From assembly GCA_004794785.1 (NCBI GenBank), contig SJOL01008894.1, positions 552,315 to 616,314 on the forward strand: a stretch of 64,000 nucleotides of DNA. Direction: 5' to 3'. Position numbers and translations under genes: made by a program. Below are positions 24,667-37,487 of this stretch, piece by piece. The stretch is from Opisthorchis felineus (Eukaryota; Platyhelminthes; Trematoda; Opisthorchiida; Opisthorchiidae). Under the pieces are notes generated by a model. The model had not been told where the DNA came from. It saw only the letters and a program-made list of their open reading frames with translations, and searched no databases. Numbering within the stretch: the first letter of the stretch is position 1; the number at the start of each line of letters is the position of its first letter.

Positions 24667-24959
24667 CAAATACACATGGAGATAATCTCCACTCTGATCA
24701 GTGTTTGCGACAAAAAGTAGAGTGGCAATTTGGTCAGTTGGAAGCGGGTCCGATAGCACCCGGATGGTGTTCTGCCCCATCGTCTGGATTCCGAGCACAA
24801 ATTCGTCATTTTCGGTGTTCCTCTTTCGGTCAGTATAGGATAGTCGGAGATAGCCGATTGTATGAATATCGGATGAAAAATTGCTTTTGAGGCTTGTCTG
24901 CGAAGTCGGTAGCTGCTGTGTGTCATATTTTTCCGCTCCAAAACTCAGTGCTGTACCCG
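24667..24959 (-). CDS. nrxn: Neurexin exon: first part of LNS6 domain
   Basis: The 293-base exon follows TATCATTTTAG (AG at 24961-24960) and ends TATTTG|GTGAGT (GT at 24666-24665). It enters with two bases, completing an Ala codon with the G left by the EGF exon, and leaves in phase 0. It encodes 97 residues beginning GTALSFG, the usual start of an LNS domain right after the EGF, as in the neurexin C-x-DPGTTYIFG junction. Further on are GYLRLSYTD, a TDQIATLLFVANTDQSGDYLHVYL-type strand pair (written here only in outline), and an ENDEF stretch. The GDYL-(h)-x-(h) strand is a close match to neurexin LNS6. A stretch of about 20 polar residues (KYDTQQLPTSQTSLKSN) is a worm-specific loop. Confidence 0.88.
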
Positions 24960-26049
24960 CTAAAATGATAAGAGTAAGACAGAACCTGATAACGTGATAT
25001 TCAAACGATCGATAAGTCGATTATTACAAGCATGAATTACGCAGATATGTGGTTTTAGCCTCAGAATCCCATAAAGGGCAAAACAAACTTTCACTGGTTT
25101 GCTGCTTATAGATGGTTAAAGCCTCAGAGACACTGGAATAAAACAACCAGCGCTCAGTCAATTAATTGGAGAGCAGAAGATCATGGAAATATTGTATACT
25201 CATAATAAGGCGAGCAACTCGTTCCAGAGTTGACCAGAAGATGTTAGTTAACAAGCAAACTGGCAATCTAAAGACATTGTTAAACGCATTTCATCAATCA
25301 CAAACGAGCCCTTTCATATGAAGGAGCTGGAAAAATTCAAATCATGATATCAATGAGAAGATTCGAGAAAACTTAGCGACCGAATATGTCAGTTTGAACC
25401 CTCCAGAAACTTCGATCAAGTAGTGCCTAGTAACTGAGATCAGGGGCACACTTGGTTCATCCTAGGAACATGTGTCCATCAACTAGACACAGCCAGTAAT
25501 TTTTATCAGAAAGTTGCCTCTGCACCAACTATGTGTTCACCGATGTTGCTGGTTATCCAGCTAGTTCTCAGCCCTAAGGAGTGACCTGATAGTCACTTTA
25601 TGGCAACCGGAATACCCGAAAAATGTCTCAAGGATACAGATATGGATGGTATACACGCGGAGACTGCAGGATGTCATGTTTGGTATTAGTTGCTTATCAC
25701 TGCGTAATTTCAGGATTAGTGACAGTCTGTTAGCACTCTTTTTTCAGAAACTGAAGTGTCTCGTAAGGGGTTGTGAGTGTCAAATCTCGAACTCAACCTC
25801 GGTTAAACGTTCAGGATGAATGGCGTCAGTCGAAGGTTTCAGCATTACTTCTGAGGTCGGCGAAAACTACGATGAGTCTACAGTCTTGTTTGTCTTGCTA
25901 GGGATTCACTATTTAGACCTCCTTTTTGAGCTTTCTTCAAACTTATGTTTTGATGGGACAAGAAATTGTGCGCATTTGGCGAAATACACACATTCGGAGC
26001 ATACCCTTGTGCAAAAGTGTAACGAGTAAAGTAAGCAGGTAGGAATTTT

Positions 26050-26430
26050 CGTGATGGAAACCGCTCACAAGACCGCTGAAAACACTTCGTCAGCCCACGA
26101 CAAGTTTCACTGTTCTTGGAACTCATCGGGTAGGCGCAGTCTTCGAGTTTATGCTAAGAGTATGGTTTATTTGAACCCAAATCGCAAGAAACGCGCCAAA
26201 AAATACACTCATTTACGTACCAGTTTGTTTTTTAACAGGTGGCTCACCTGGTTCCCAGGTAAATCTCTCGTTGACACTATTCTCTAACTGAACAAGCTGT
26301 ACAAGGTCACCTCGTCTTTCCGTCGGGACGATATTCAGGATATCAGTGTACCTTTCGTTATAAGAGTCATAAGGTCGACGAAAACTCTGGGGAGTCTACG
26401 AGTAACTCCACCTTTTCTGGTGCGAGTCAA
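26050..26430. mobile_element. Diverged fold-back element copy
   Basis: From 26068 the sequence reads as the reverse complement of the family right arm: GAAAACACTTCGTCAGCCCA, then CGGGTAGGCGCAGTCTTCGA, then TTTGAACCCAAAT. Near 26365 the forward arm appears (CATAAGGTCGACGAAAACTC). Between them is the AATCTCTCGTTGACAC...GACGATATTC segment that also flanks the 56.8 and 61.4 kb members. It is much decayed. Confidence 0.6.
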
Positions 26431-26520
26431 ATAGGTTTGGGGCATGAATTTTGCTAGCCTTTAATCCCTGCTTCAAAACTAAGTTGCGCGTATTTTGAGA
26501 TAAATGATCAATTGTCAGCT

Positions 26521-26598
26521 TAAGTTGACGAAAGACTCAGCCAAACTCCGCTCACTTATAAGGTTTGGACAAATTTTGGCTGAGTCTTCCGCAACTTA
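26521..26598. repeat. Imperfect ~24-bp inverted repeat
   Basis: The left arm is TAAGTTGACGAAAGACTCAG followed by CCAAA. The right arm begins TTTGGCTGAGTCTTCC and ends GCAACTTA. They pair with a few mismatches around a 29-base centre. Confidence 0.7.
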
Positions 26599-28495
26599 CT
26601 TTGCAAGGGTCAGTCGGAAGATGCCTGAAGGCTTCTCCGGAATGGCAACCATAACAATGACCAGAGAAGAATAGTTTCTTATGACTTTTCGTGTCACTAA
26701 TTTGTTCATTGGAAATACCTGCTATAAAGAGAAATTGTTCCCAGACTACTCATCTACCTTCAAATAAAAGATAAAAGTATTTAAAAGAAAGTTATTTGTG
26801 TTGGATAATGAAGTGCACCGCTCAATTTATTAATTTACCAGCCAAGCTAAAAGTACGCTGCTCGTATATCCTTAGGCCAAAAACGACTCCTGACCTGCCT
26901 TTCCGCTCATGCTTCTTGGCTGGAGCCTGGAGCACTCACAACTCAAGGTTTTGTGTGCATTCAAGTTCAGTCTAAAATAATCGATCGTGTAGATCGGACG
27001 CACATGGTTGCTGTTATGTGAAAGTACGGAACGCTTGTTACATGGGCTACGCAAAATCAATAGATGTAACAAAGAATAAGCAAAAGCGGATTTTTTCAAT
27101 AAAAAAAACTAGCTTTGAATGTCTTTGCTAAGCGCTTAGGTCCTCAGTCTGAGTACTTTTCAACTCACGAAAGGCCGCTGCGGGCCCTATACTGAGTAAC
27201 CGAAGGGATACGTTTTTGTTGTTGACGTTTTCTACGATTGCCGGTGTCCATATTTTGGTCGATAAGACTGAGTGGTACTCCCATACTTGGAGTTTTATTC
27301 GCTACGCAGATTGACAAATGTTGTTCTGGTTGAGAGCTCCTGTCATACCAATCACTTTCAGCAGTTTTACTCAGTGAATTATGACCCGGTTATGAATCAC
27401 GCATGACATTTGATCAACTTATCATGCTCAGTCGCAGAAATTGGTGCACAAGGCTATAAAGTTGACTGGAATATTTCCGTGTAGGGAACTATCAGTCATT
27501 TGGACTGGAGACGCCAACACAATGCTCAGATTGTATTTTCGGCAATGGAGTCCGTTTCTGCGGCGCATGATTGGTATTGGATGAAATCGGACAATGTTGA
27601 GGCTTTTTGTTCTGTCGGTGGGTGTGGTTTATCGCGGAATGCATCGTTATCATCATCGGTACCGTCATTATTACTGATAGGAACGCATCAGTAATATACA
27701 CAGGCACTTAGTTGTCACATATCTATGACAAAAGAAGGTCCTAGTAGGTTGAAAAGATAAGGCCTTAGGGCCAAAGGGCCATACTTATCTAAAGAAGACT
27801 CTCAATCATAAGACATCATGTCCGAGCAAGGCGCCATCAGTGTGATTGATTGTATGTTCCTTGCAAACTTTACTTTACTTCCAGAGCATTTGGACAGGTG
27901 ATCTTCAGCTGGGCATTTCTGGCCTCGTCCTGCAGAATTGCCGACCATAAGCTAGGAGGATCATGCGGCCGTCAGCTAGCGAAGCATGAGGATTCCAACG
28001 AGCCCAGTTTGAATCTAGGACTATTACTGCACTTCAAAACATTCGCTTCTGACCGTTCGCCAACGATGGTTTGGAACTGAAAACGACGATTTTTCCGGTG
28101 GACTGTGATTGGGCTTGTGAGTGTAGATATTTTATACACAGAGGAATATTCCATGTATGCGGAGTCAGCTATGGATGCACTGCGCATTCGCTAGTTGAGT
28201 TGAAGTTTCCTGGGCGTTTATTTCAGAACAACCGAGGACAGAATTAAAATATGGGAAAATCAGATCATGTTCGGTCGATTACTTGTTGTTTTGTGCTTTG
28301 GATAGACCAAACACTGAAAATATCAGAATCAAATAACTTGATGTTTGAACATAACTAGGAAAATCCACAATTCTTCTTCAGTCATTGAAATTTCAGGTTG
28401 ATGGCAGCTAAACCACTGAGACGGCAAACAAAAATATTTGACATTTCATCTTACTCTGTCCGTCTGAATCTATCAAACTTAGGTGAAAAACTCAC

Positions 28496-28781
28496 CTAAA
28501 TCACATCGAGCGCCCTTGAAGGAGGTCAATTCACAAGCGCATCTCACACCTGTCCACATTTGAATGCATGTTCCTTGATTCAAGCAGTAGTGTGCTCGGT
28601 TAGAATCTGGCGCCCCACCGAAACTTTTTGCGGGCCCGGGGCATTGAGCCACTCCTGCGGGACGGTCAACACATCCCGGGATGACACTTGCTGGTACGGG
28701 CCTCGAAATGTTGTGATTTTTCGCCATAGAGAGTACATCAAACGGAGGCTGGTCGTTTACGGAGAAGTTGGCAAAGCACCC
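28496..28781 (-). CDS. nrxn: Neurexin exon: end of LNS5 and complete EGF-like domain
   Basis: The exon follows a textbook acceptor, TTCCTTCCTCAG (AG at 28783-28782), and ends TTTAG|GTGAGT (GT at 28495-28494). It enters in phase 0 and leaves in phase 1. It opens with GCFANFSVND, the conserved G-C-x-A-x-F/V end of LNS5. After a linker with the second LNS cysteine (PGCVDR) comes an EGF-like domain with all six cysteines, in the spacing C-x(18)-C-x(5)-C-x(8)-C-x-C-x(9)-C. The signatures HYCLNQGTC, W-x-G and ELTSFKGARC match the neurexin EGF between LNS5 and LNS6 (NQG, W-x-G, TSF-x-G). This exon is the strongest single evidence that the gene is a neurexin. A CNTNAP/Caspr-type protein has a similar local order but differs in the NQG signature and in its LNS sequences. 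Confidence 0.93.
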
Positions 28782-31137
28782 CTGAGGAAGGAACACGGTT
28801 AAAATAAATGGGTGTTGAATTGGTATAATTTGTGTAATTTGATATAATTCAGTGCACTTCCACTTACAAACATTTAGGAAGCCAAGAGTATTTTTGTGTT
28901 TCCGGTGGAAGGATTACTGACAGAAGAGGCCACCCATGAGGTTTGTCTTTCAGATGGCCTATCAAAACACACGGCATCGTTAAAATGTCTCCCGGAAGTG
29001 CTCAGCTTACAGGAGAGCCAACTATCAGTCAGCCTTATGAAGTGGTCTCCCAACAAATATGCTAATTGAAAAGACTCAAGTTGGACGGAGGTCGTTCCCA
29101 TCAGAAATTGCCGTCGGTCTCACTCGAGCAAGGAAGTGTAATAGACTGTCTGGTCCCAAGAGGCGACAAAACAGATGTGGATTTTCTTGACTACAGATTT
29201 ATTTAAAAGGCACATAATCGCTGAAGGAACTCAACAGAAGTGGCGCTGTTTGACGGATGGTCTTTACATTGCACGAAGTGTAGTAGGTATGTAGCAAAGA
29301 AGCGGAAATCACGTTGTAGAACTCAAACTCATTTGGGGGAAAAAGTTTACCTTCCAACAGTTGGCTTGGTAGCTGACTGGTATCTGGATACATGAAAGCA
29401 TAGTGGATGACAATTTGCATCCAACTGCCTTCCTGATAGAGAATATTTTGCCAAAAGTTCATATTACGCGGTTTTTGTTTTGGTTGGTGGTAGTCATTCT
29501 CTTAGCTCTGCCAGGATTCGCTATCCGGATATCTGACATGCATGGCAAGCATGTTACCGATAACCCACCATGGCATCCAAATAGTCACGTCTAAGTAGAG
29601 ACAATATCCACATTTGAACGTTGTTATTGGTTTTGCTCAATGCAGGGAACAATTATAACATGTGAACTTCTCGAGTACCAGAGAAGCACCAAAGCCGCGT
29701 GTATGAACACTACGTTCCTGCTTGAAATTATCATGGTAAGGGTACATTTGTGATCAGGACGGCACTGGGGAGAATGCAGCTGAAATCCCGGGGATATGCG
29801 GGGACAAAGGAAAGAACGGAAAGCGGCACATTGTCTTTTTAAACTGCGGATAGTGTGGATGGTATACTATGGCGAAATGGAGAGAAATCCCACCGACCCG
29901 AGCAGTGATCAGCCAAAAGGTGGTCTGATGTTTCAGTCAAGTACGAGATGCTCCCTTGTTATAATAAACTTGGCCAGTCCTCCGATGATATCAAAAACGG
30001 GTTATACCTCCTCTCTCCCGGTCAAACCCTTCCATTGTTTTAACCCACTGTTCTCTGCGTTCACCTCATGCTTTCGATATTCACCCACAATCCCTCATGA
30101 ACTTTTGGCCATTAACATATACAACCAACTCTGACGGTTTTCACGCGCGATTTTTGACCACGTGCGTTACCACGTGCTATGCGCGCACGTTTGTCATTAA
30201 TTCTCATTGGTTTGCAGTTCTTGATGGGTTTTCTTGGGACTTGCACCAATTTATGCAACCATTGGACGGAAATCCCTATAATTTGAGGTTTATGTCCTTT
30301 TCATATACGCATTTTGTAGGTGTGGTACCGCATTTTGTTGAAAAGTCTCAAGACTTCGTAATTCTTGCCTTGTGATTTGTGCGTCACTTAACTGGGATTC
30401 CCAGAATACATCACGAGTAATTCCTTCGCAGATGACAAGTATCAGATTTTGGTTAATTACGGATAGATATTTTGTCGGGCACCAAAATTTGCATACCAAC
30501 CACCTGTGACTGGCGTAAATAGGAACTTAACTTCCAAGTTTCGGATATGGGAAGGGGAAAAACGGGAAGACCAAGGGTTAAAGTGACTGGTACAGTTGGG
30601 GATAAAAAGCCAGGGGCTATCAGACCACGGATGCTAGTAATGAGCTCCTTGGTTTTTGTCTGCAAGTCCACTTGAGATTAGTTGTGTGTTAAATAGGTCC
30701 AAATAGGATCCAGAATTTACCGGTTAAATAATTGAATGCACTTTGTTCCTTCAAGGACGAGTTAATTTTTCGCTGTATATTTGCTCTGAAGAGTCCGTAT
30801 TGTGAACCATTTTTTGAGCAAAACGATGAACTAGAGGCACTACTCACCATGGCATCTATGTGCATGGGATTCTCCGACAAAGTTTGATCGCCCAGAAAAA
30901 TGCTCTTAGTTGGGCTTGATCAATTTTCACACTACCTTGCATTGCGGTAAACTAGAAAAAAACACTAAACCGCATTGCGAATTGTTTTCCATGCACACTT
31001 CTATGAGTCTCCAGATGGAATCGTATAGAAGCCGGAGGTGTTATCCACATCTGACGGTCTTTAACATAAATGTTCTTACCAGGTTTCTGGAAATTATAAA
31101 CTCTTTGTCTTCCACCGGTAAAGAAACCCAATCGACC

Positions 31138-31157
31138 CAGTTAGTTAGTTAGTTAGT
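31138..31157 (+). repeat. (GTTA)n short tandem repeat
   Basis: About four to five GTTA units in a row. Confidence 0.85.
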
Positions 31158-32369
31158 TTTGTTTAAGTTGCTTGGGTGATGGGCCGCTAATTTTACCGAA
31201 TTTTTATTTTGAAAGGTTGGCAAAGGAACTCCAAAGTTATACCTTCCTATTCTGTCTGGTAACCGTCAGTGACATCATTAACTCAAGTCGTCAGACTTCA
31301 GCAACTTTGGGAATTGTGTAATCAAGGAGGTAATCCTACTTATTTGTACATGCATAATCTTTTTCAAGTGGAGCAAAAACCAACGCATAACCGTCAGAAT
31401 ATATATTGCAGTGTTTTCAAACCAAATTGACGTCAAGCTTATGGTAAAATTTGGGAAGAAACTTGTAGAGATCATATGAACTTCGGATAGATTGACACAG
31501 TGATTGGTGAGGAAAAAGTTTAAAACTGATTCCGGCAGTGTGTCAGTCCACTCTAAGGGTATACAGTGCTGGATGTTTTAATATGTCACTGGACAGATCT
31601 GACATGTATAAAAAGTGCTTGCCAGGAACCTAATTTAAATTTAATTTATCTCCTATGGAAAGATATTTAATCCGAATACTCTCGCAACAGCGATTATCAA
31701 CAGTTGTCTAGATAGCGAGGAATTTAGAGAGACTAGACGGCATCTTTATCAGTTCGACAAAAGCCCTGGATGTGAGTTGTGTTCATTTAGCACCCAAACC
31801 TCAAACAATTTCAAAACGTCTCAGTGTAAACCCGTACAACCTAGAGGTTCAAGTGTGACTATTCACGCAAACAGAGATTAAGCCGGAGTCATTGCGACAT
31901 TTGATCATATTGTTCAAGGTCGTTATGTTCGTATGGCTCACATAGTACAGATCGAATTTTGAAGAATCTCTTGATAAGTCGATCGGGGCTGCATGACGGA
32001 CCAGAAATGCTTACCAAGTCCCCAATCAGAATTTTACACCCGGTAAGCGTCATAAAACAGCCCACTAATCAGACATTCGGCGGATAAGCGACATACTGAC
32101 GTTGAGATTTACAACCAAATAATATCTTGGCCTCATAAGGGCAACACCGAAGCGTTGGATGTGAGACACACTATGCAGCAGTTTGTCTCTCTAAAGCATC
32201 GTTCCCCACAGTTTCAGTCCAAAGCCAGAAAAGAGGGTGATCCCTGACCACAGTTTAGTGAGAAGACATTTGTACTGATACTCTATTGCAAACCAATATT
32301 GCTAGCTGCTTTGAAACAAAAATGCAATGCACACATTTTGTACTGTGAGTGAAGCCAGAGTATTCTGAA

Positions 32370-32500
32370 GTGTGGTGAAGCACTGCACTGCTGCCCGAGC
32401 CTTACTGAGAATAACCAGCAGCGCGCATCTCAGGAAACTCCAGACATTCTGGAGCCCATGAATTCCCGGTTATTAGTTTGAACACCTATCCATCAGAAGC
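32370..32500 (-). mobile_element. SINE copy, decayed
   Basis: On the minus strand it shows GAATTCATGGGCTCCAGAAT, then GTTTCCTGAGATGCGCGCTG, then CTGGTTATTCTCAGTAAGGC, then AGTGCAGTGCTTCACCAC, in family order. Confidence 0.55.
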
Positions 32501-32794
32501 GACTAACCAGCAATGTGATTAACTCCCACTTAGGATACAGTGCCACTCTCCCTTCACTCACGGGATCCACGGGGCCCATGTTGACTGCATATACTCAAAC
32601 CTCCCCATTCTACCAACAGTCTACAGGTAGCACAGACGGAAAGAAAAATTCATTCGGTGAGTGAAATACCCATCTGAGAAGCCGTCACTAGAGAAGCCAG
32701 TCGACACAATTGTGACTAGGTGATGTGGATCCCGTGACTGAATGATATGCGACCCCATATCTTGTCGAAGTGTGATCTAATCACACATTTCAGC

Positions 32795-32975
32795 AGCTTG
32801 TAACCAAACGGTCAAACGTCAGGGGTTTGAGACTATCTGGAGTTTCTTGAAATGCGTACTGATGAAAGAGCTGTACGGTGCTTTTCGGCTTTTAAGCACA
32901 GATGGCTTTCACTTGCAGGACAAAATCTCCAATAAAATCCCCAGATCTCCTCACACTACTAAGAATTAACTCACA
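32795..32975 (+). mobile_element. SINE copy, tRNA-Ser/Leu-like head
   Basis: It shows GTAACCAAACGGTCAAACG, then CAGGGGTTTGAGACTATCTG in the B-box position, then GGTGCTTTTCGGCTTTTAAG. The tail is TTCACTTGCAGGACAAAATC and the following CTCCAATAAAATCCCC, also seen near 15052. Confidence 0.65.
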
Positions 32976-35021
32976 AAATCTCTAGCAGGCTTAGGTGGAA
33001 GTAGGAAGCTATCTAGTTTGTGTTTCATGATCCATTTTGTACAACAAAAAGAATACTGCGTGAGAATTTTCTTCGAATACCGTTATCGTTGTTTTTTATG
33101 CAGCCTAGTTTTGCGATGCAAAGTATACAGGTGAATGGCTTTACGTGGCAGTAAAAATCCCCGTCAATCAAAAATCGGGATTCAGTAAGTGGCGTACTCT
33201 TACTCTTTGGATATGAAACAGAAAAATCACGACTAAATTAGGTGAACTTGAAAGTCTAAAATATTTTGGCGGAATAGATGGATACAGTAGTAAAAAACAA
33301 CGGGTGACGATGTAAAAATTTGTAATCAGTGTGCAACCAGGTGTTAAATTACATGTGGCCTAATAAGAGTGAATTAAAGAGAACCACACGCCCGTTCTGG
33401 TGTGGACCATATAACGACTCCGAAAATAGAACCATGTCCTGTACATCTGGTCTTTAAGAGCTTGTTGACTAGTTCATCTATCGTGATGGTCACATAAGCT
33501 ATGATGGTATCGTAGGAGACTAAGTTAATGCGCAGATATTCAAGGCGCGCGCAGCGTTTGCCAAATTGTCATTTGTAACGTCATCACTGAATATCGCCGA
33601 AGCTGATAATCCTTACACACAAGGCAACTGTAATCACAGTTTTAGTGTGTAGTTGTGAGACTCGACCTGATAAATGTTCAGGTATTTGATCACCGGGGTC
33701 TCAGTAGCAAAGCAAGCCTTAGCTTTCTGCTGGATCCGCGCGTAAGCTGATGCTTATTGATGAATCAGATTCGTTGAAGCAACAGGTGAATCTTGTCGGG
33801 TTGAACTGGCTGGGGAATGTGCTACGTGTGCTCAACTACCGTCTACCAAAGAAGGTGATGTTTCCTGTTCCAAGCGACTTTCGTTAAAAAGTTTGCGGGG
33901 ATAAGCCATGACATAACAACGTGAAACTAAAGCCGTCACTCCTAAGCTGAGTGGCCTGAGATCTTTGCGTTTTTCTGGTTGGAGTCCATTTGATCCTGCT
34001 CGAAGATGGTTAAGAACCCTGCAGAACATGGCACACAGCCGATCTTAGTGGCACGCATGCTCCTAAATTCCTAGCCGGACTTCGTAACTAATGTTCGCTA
34101 GTAGTCATGCGCTGGTCTTACGTCGGCTTGGGGTTCGCAAACCACCCTGGATTAGTCCCACTAATAGGGCCTTACTTCAACTGGACGCTGGGGGATGTTT
34201 ATTTTAATGCTGTCTAAAATTGTAGGCACTTTATTCTTGATCGTTTTCTTCAAGGACAGAACTACTTTGCACCAAATCTCCACCGTTCTTCTGATTCTGG
34301 TTTTTTATTACGTTTTTTCCCCGCCTGGTTGTAAGGCAGTTGAACATCAGTGTGTAGTAATGTGTAGTACTCTCACTGATGATGATGCGCTTTCAGATAT
34401 AATCAGCCTTACCGCTTTATCGCCTTTGGTTGTAACGTATGTCTTGCAATAAAAAAGCAATCACACAATAAACAGGGTGTTGGTTATTTAGGTAGCTCTA
34501 GTGTTAAGCAGTGTGCTGAGGTCTGAGTTTGTGGAGCAAGCATTTTGCGTAGTCTACATGTTTTGGTCTTGTGTTCTGAACAAAAGAGATTGTAACATTT
34601 GTGGCATTATATGTGGCTATGTTCACTGAATGCGTTGAATTTTTTTGATCGAAGGCGACATGGAATTTTTTCTCGCCACCTGACATTTAATTGAATTCTG
34701 CTAATAATCTGACGTTTCTGTTAAACTAACCCAATACAGCTGCATGTCTGTCTTATTAAACAGGCATGTATGATTTTAACACCATCCTCAGACATCAGCT
34801 AGGCCATCGAACAACCATTACGTGTTATCGATTAAGATATATGTGGAAATCAGCCGCGGAGCCATCTGGTTTGTGAATGCACGGGACGATCTTCACTGAT
34901 TTTTGACACCTACCCCATCATATTATCATCTTGGTTGTGATCAGGTTGGTTACCAAGTTCAACCAGCACAGTGCAATAGATTCAAAGCTCACAAACAAGC
35001 TTGTGTTAGAAATCTACTCAC

Positions 35022-35217
35022 TTGAAACCCATAACGGTTACGTATCTTCTCTCGCCACTGAAAAAACACCGGTTCCGGTAGACCACCAAGGTAGAGAACA
35101 TTGGCAAGGTCAAAGTTCTTTGATCGATCACCGTGCGAAACTTGAATTTTCAGAAATGTATCTTTGAAGGTGCCTTTGTCGATTATGCTCAATAGATAGT
35201 TTTCCTCTACGTCATTT
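35022..35217 (-). CDS. nrxn: Neurexin exon: second half of LNS5 domain
   Basis: This is a 196-base exon after GAAATTTCAG (AG at 35219-35218), ending TTTCAA|GTGAGT (GT at 35021-35020). One base completes an Arg codon with the upstream exon, and the exon leaves in phase 0. The 65 residues include FLKIQVSHGDRSKNFDLANV and LYLGGLPEP, then NRYGFQ at the donor. This matches the neurexin LNS5 order: a strand, then NLDLKGxLYIGGL, then a loop ending G-F-Q just before G-C. The splice falls exactly between GFQ and GC, as needed to join the next exon. Together with its neighbours it completes LNS5. Confidence 0.9.
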
Positions 35218-37431
35218 CTGAAATTTCATTTGAAGGATTATGATAAACGTCGTTCCAGCTATCGGTACAAAAAGTACGACATTGCAGATAAACATGTATG
35301 CAGGCAACCAAAACAAAAACAGCCCAGTGCACTACTTAAGTTGCTTAGATCGGCCTATTTTAGACGCCTCTATAAAGCAATCTAAATTCCTTTTATGTTC
35401 GTTGTGTTCGAAAAACGAAAAAAACGGAGAAAACTTTGGAATGTGGTAATCAGTTAACGCGAGTCTCCTTTTATTAATGGATAAAAACTGGAAAGATACT
35501 TTAATCCGTGATTGAGTTCAGGACACGAATGTATTTACCCCCTAATTTTTCAGTTTCCAAACGATAATGCCTCATTTTTCTTCTCTACGGGTGTCACTTT
35601 TCAGATCGTTTGTCATCCACAAAGTTCCAGGAAGTCCGTGCATACACCATGTAGCTGTGATACTCAGCAAATTGAATTCACTGCTGATTGAAGTATGGCC
35701 ACTTGAAGCGGCACTGCTGACAACCCTCCGAAAGTCTTTTAAAGCATAATGGTATGCAAACACCGCACAAGCTTGTAAGCTGCTCTCCGATAACGGAGAT
35801 TTAAATAAGCGACGTGCCCATACGTCCTAAACCGCCGTCTCTCACAGAAATAACTGAAGATCTACTGATTTTTTTACAGAAGAATCGCGCAATGGCGGCT
35901 CTTTGATGTAAATTTAAGAAGCCTAATCAAAGCACTCTATTTCAGATGAGCAACTTGACTTACGAAACATTAGTTTGAAACCGTTGGCAAGAAAATTAAC
36001 GATATTGTTCTGCTGTAAGTTGATCACCTGCGGTGCTCATACTGGAGAATCACTTTTAATTTCAATCTAAACTCGCTGATTATTGTGTGCCCTCTCAAGA
36101 TCCTCGTTACCATGAGATCCGTTTTAGTAGTTATTATCTACACCGCGAGTAAACGTTCAGAAATGTGTTCCAACTTTGATCTTGAAAAGACCTTGCGTGC
36201 CTCCTTGTTTCACCATTCATAAAAAATAAACAAAAAAACAGAATAGTTATAATCCTGGCAGGTACTGATGACATCTTCGCCTATGAGGCTGTTTTGTGAT
36301 CCAGCAGAATAAGTTTGTCTTTATTCAAATTCGTCCTTTGCGGATTCGATATTCAGCCTAAGTACAATGTAGAGTTACCAGAAAAATACGTTGCCTTGAC
36401 GCTACGTGTTTTCTGACTACACAGTTCTTGGACATTTGGTGAGGATTACTGATTTTACTGTTCTTGAGAACCTGTCCGCCTAGTGTAGAGTGCATTCTTC
36501 CTACCCGGAGTTCAAGGGCTCCAACCTACTCCAAAATAGCAATGCCAGTTTAATGTTGCGAGGATTTGAGTTCTAATCCACCGATTACCACGAAAATCCT
36601 GTAATCGGCCAACTCACTGACATGCACTGTGGAGCAGCAGAGATGCTGTCCGTTTCCAAGTGACATGGCTTGTTTTTGAAGGTAGTAGTTAATTGCCTTT
36701 TCAGTTAGCATGTTAAATACATGTTCTTAAGACAGTTCATTCAGCTAAAAGTTTTGAACGAAAAAAGTTTTGTTTGTATTTAGCTTATTTCTGTTCATCC
36801 CGAGTTCGATCGCTTTGACGTATCTTTGTGTGATCGAATTGTCTGCTGCACCCAAATGAACCTACAGCTTGTATTCTCTAAATACGTGAATCTTAGCTGC
36901 TCATATGGAGGCAATATTCTCAAAGCGGATGAAACTGGAAGGCTAGGTCACTCTATTTGTTATCAAAATTTGACGAGTACCCCTGTGTACTATTGTCTGT
37001 TGCCCTTTTCCCATCTCTTTGAAGTACTGAAGATGGAATTTTATCTGCCTAAAGGAGGTCCAAAACCCATTTTTCTCTCGGTCTGGTTTTCAACTCCGGG
37101 CTTGTTTGTCTACTCTCGAACCCAGGTGTTTTTCTTCTATACTCAAAGCCTCTGTTGTCACCATTTCCATTCTGCTCAGTCATCAGGAAGTCACTGTGCC
37201 CGTGCTGGGAGTTCCTGCAAGCAGTTGCGCGTTTTTAGTTTCTGAAAAAACGTATTTATTTGTTTTAACGCCTCTCACCCCACCAATCCATCAAAATTCG
37301 ATTTCAATCAAGTTTCTCCAGTCACTTGCTATTTTACGTCTTTTGTACAGACGTACAGACTTTCGTACAGACTTGTTGACCTTCAAATGCATTTGTCATG
37401 AATAAAATCATGAATTATGTTGCTCTAAAAT

Positions 37432-37487
37432 CCACCTATCTATCCATCCATCTATCTATTTATCTACCCACCTATCTATCTATCGTC
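37432..37487 (+). repeat. TCTA/TCCA tetranucleotide microsatellite
   Basis: Interrupted tandem units of TCTA with TCCA, TTTA and CCTA variants. Confidence 0.9.

Larger units (their letters stand above)
24960..28495 (-). other. Neurexin intron between EGF and LNS6; contains an inverted pair of fold-back repeat arms
   Basis: This is a 3.5 kb intron. It holds a diverged copy of the fold-back family (about 26050-26430) and an imperfect 24-bp inverted repeat at 26521-26598. Apparent ORFs at 25820-26287 are translations of the repeat. No gene is seen. Confidence 0.5.
28782..35021 (-). other. Neurexin intron within LNS5; two SINE copies
   Basis: The 6.2 kb intron contains SINE copies in opposite orientation (32.4 kb minus, 32.8 kb plus) and a short (GTTA)n tract at about 31138-31157. 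The hydrophobic plus-strand ORF at 34195-34452 and others here are short, lack family features and have no consistent splice partners. Confidence 0.5.

Noticed and set aside
25820..26287. Overlapping plus and minus ORFs near 26 kb
   Set aside because: The sequence is a decayed fold-back repeat whose arms explain the frames; the same peptide appears from the 44-45 kb copy.
34195..34452. Hydrophobic 85-codon plus-strand ORF
   Set aside because: Hydrophobic frames arise easily in T-rich introns; no splice sites, homologous motif or neighbouring exon supports it.
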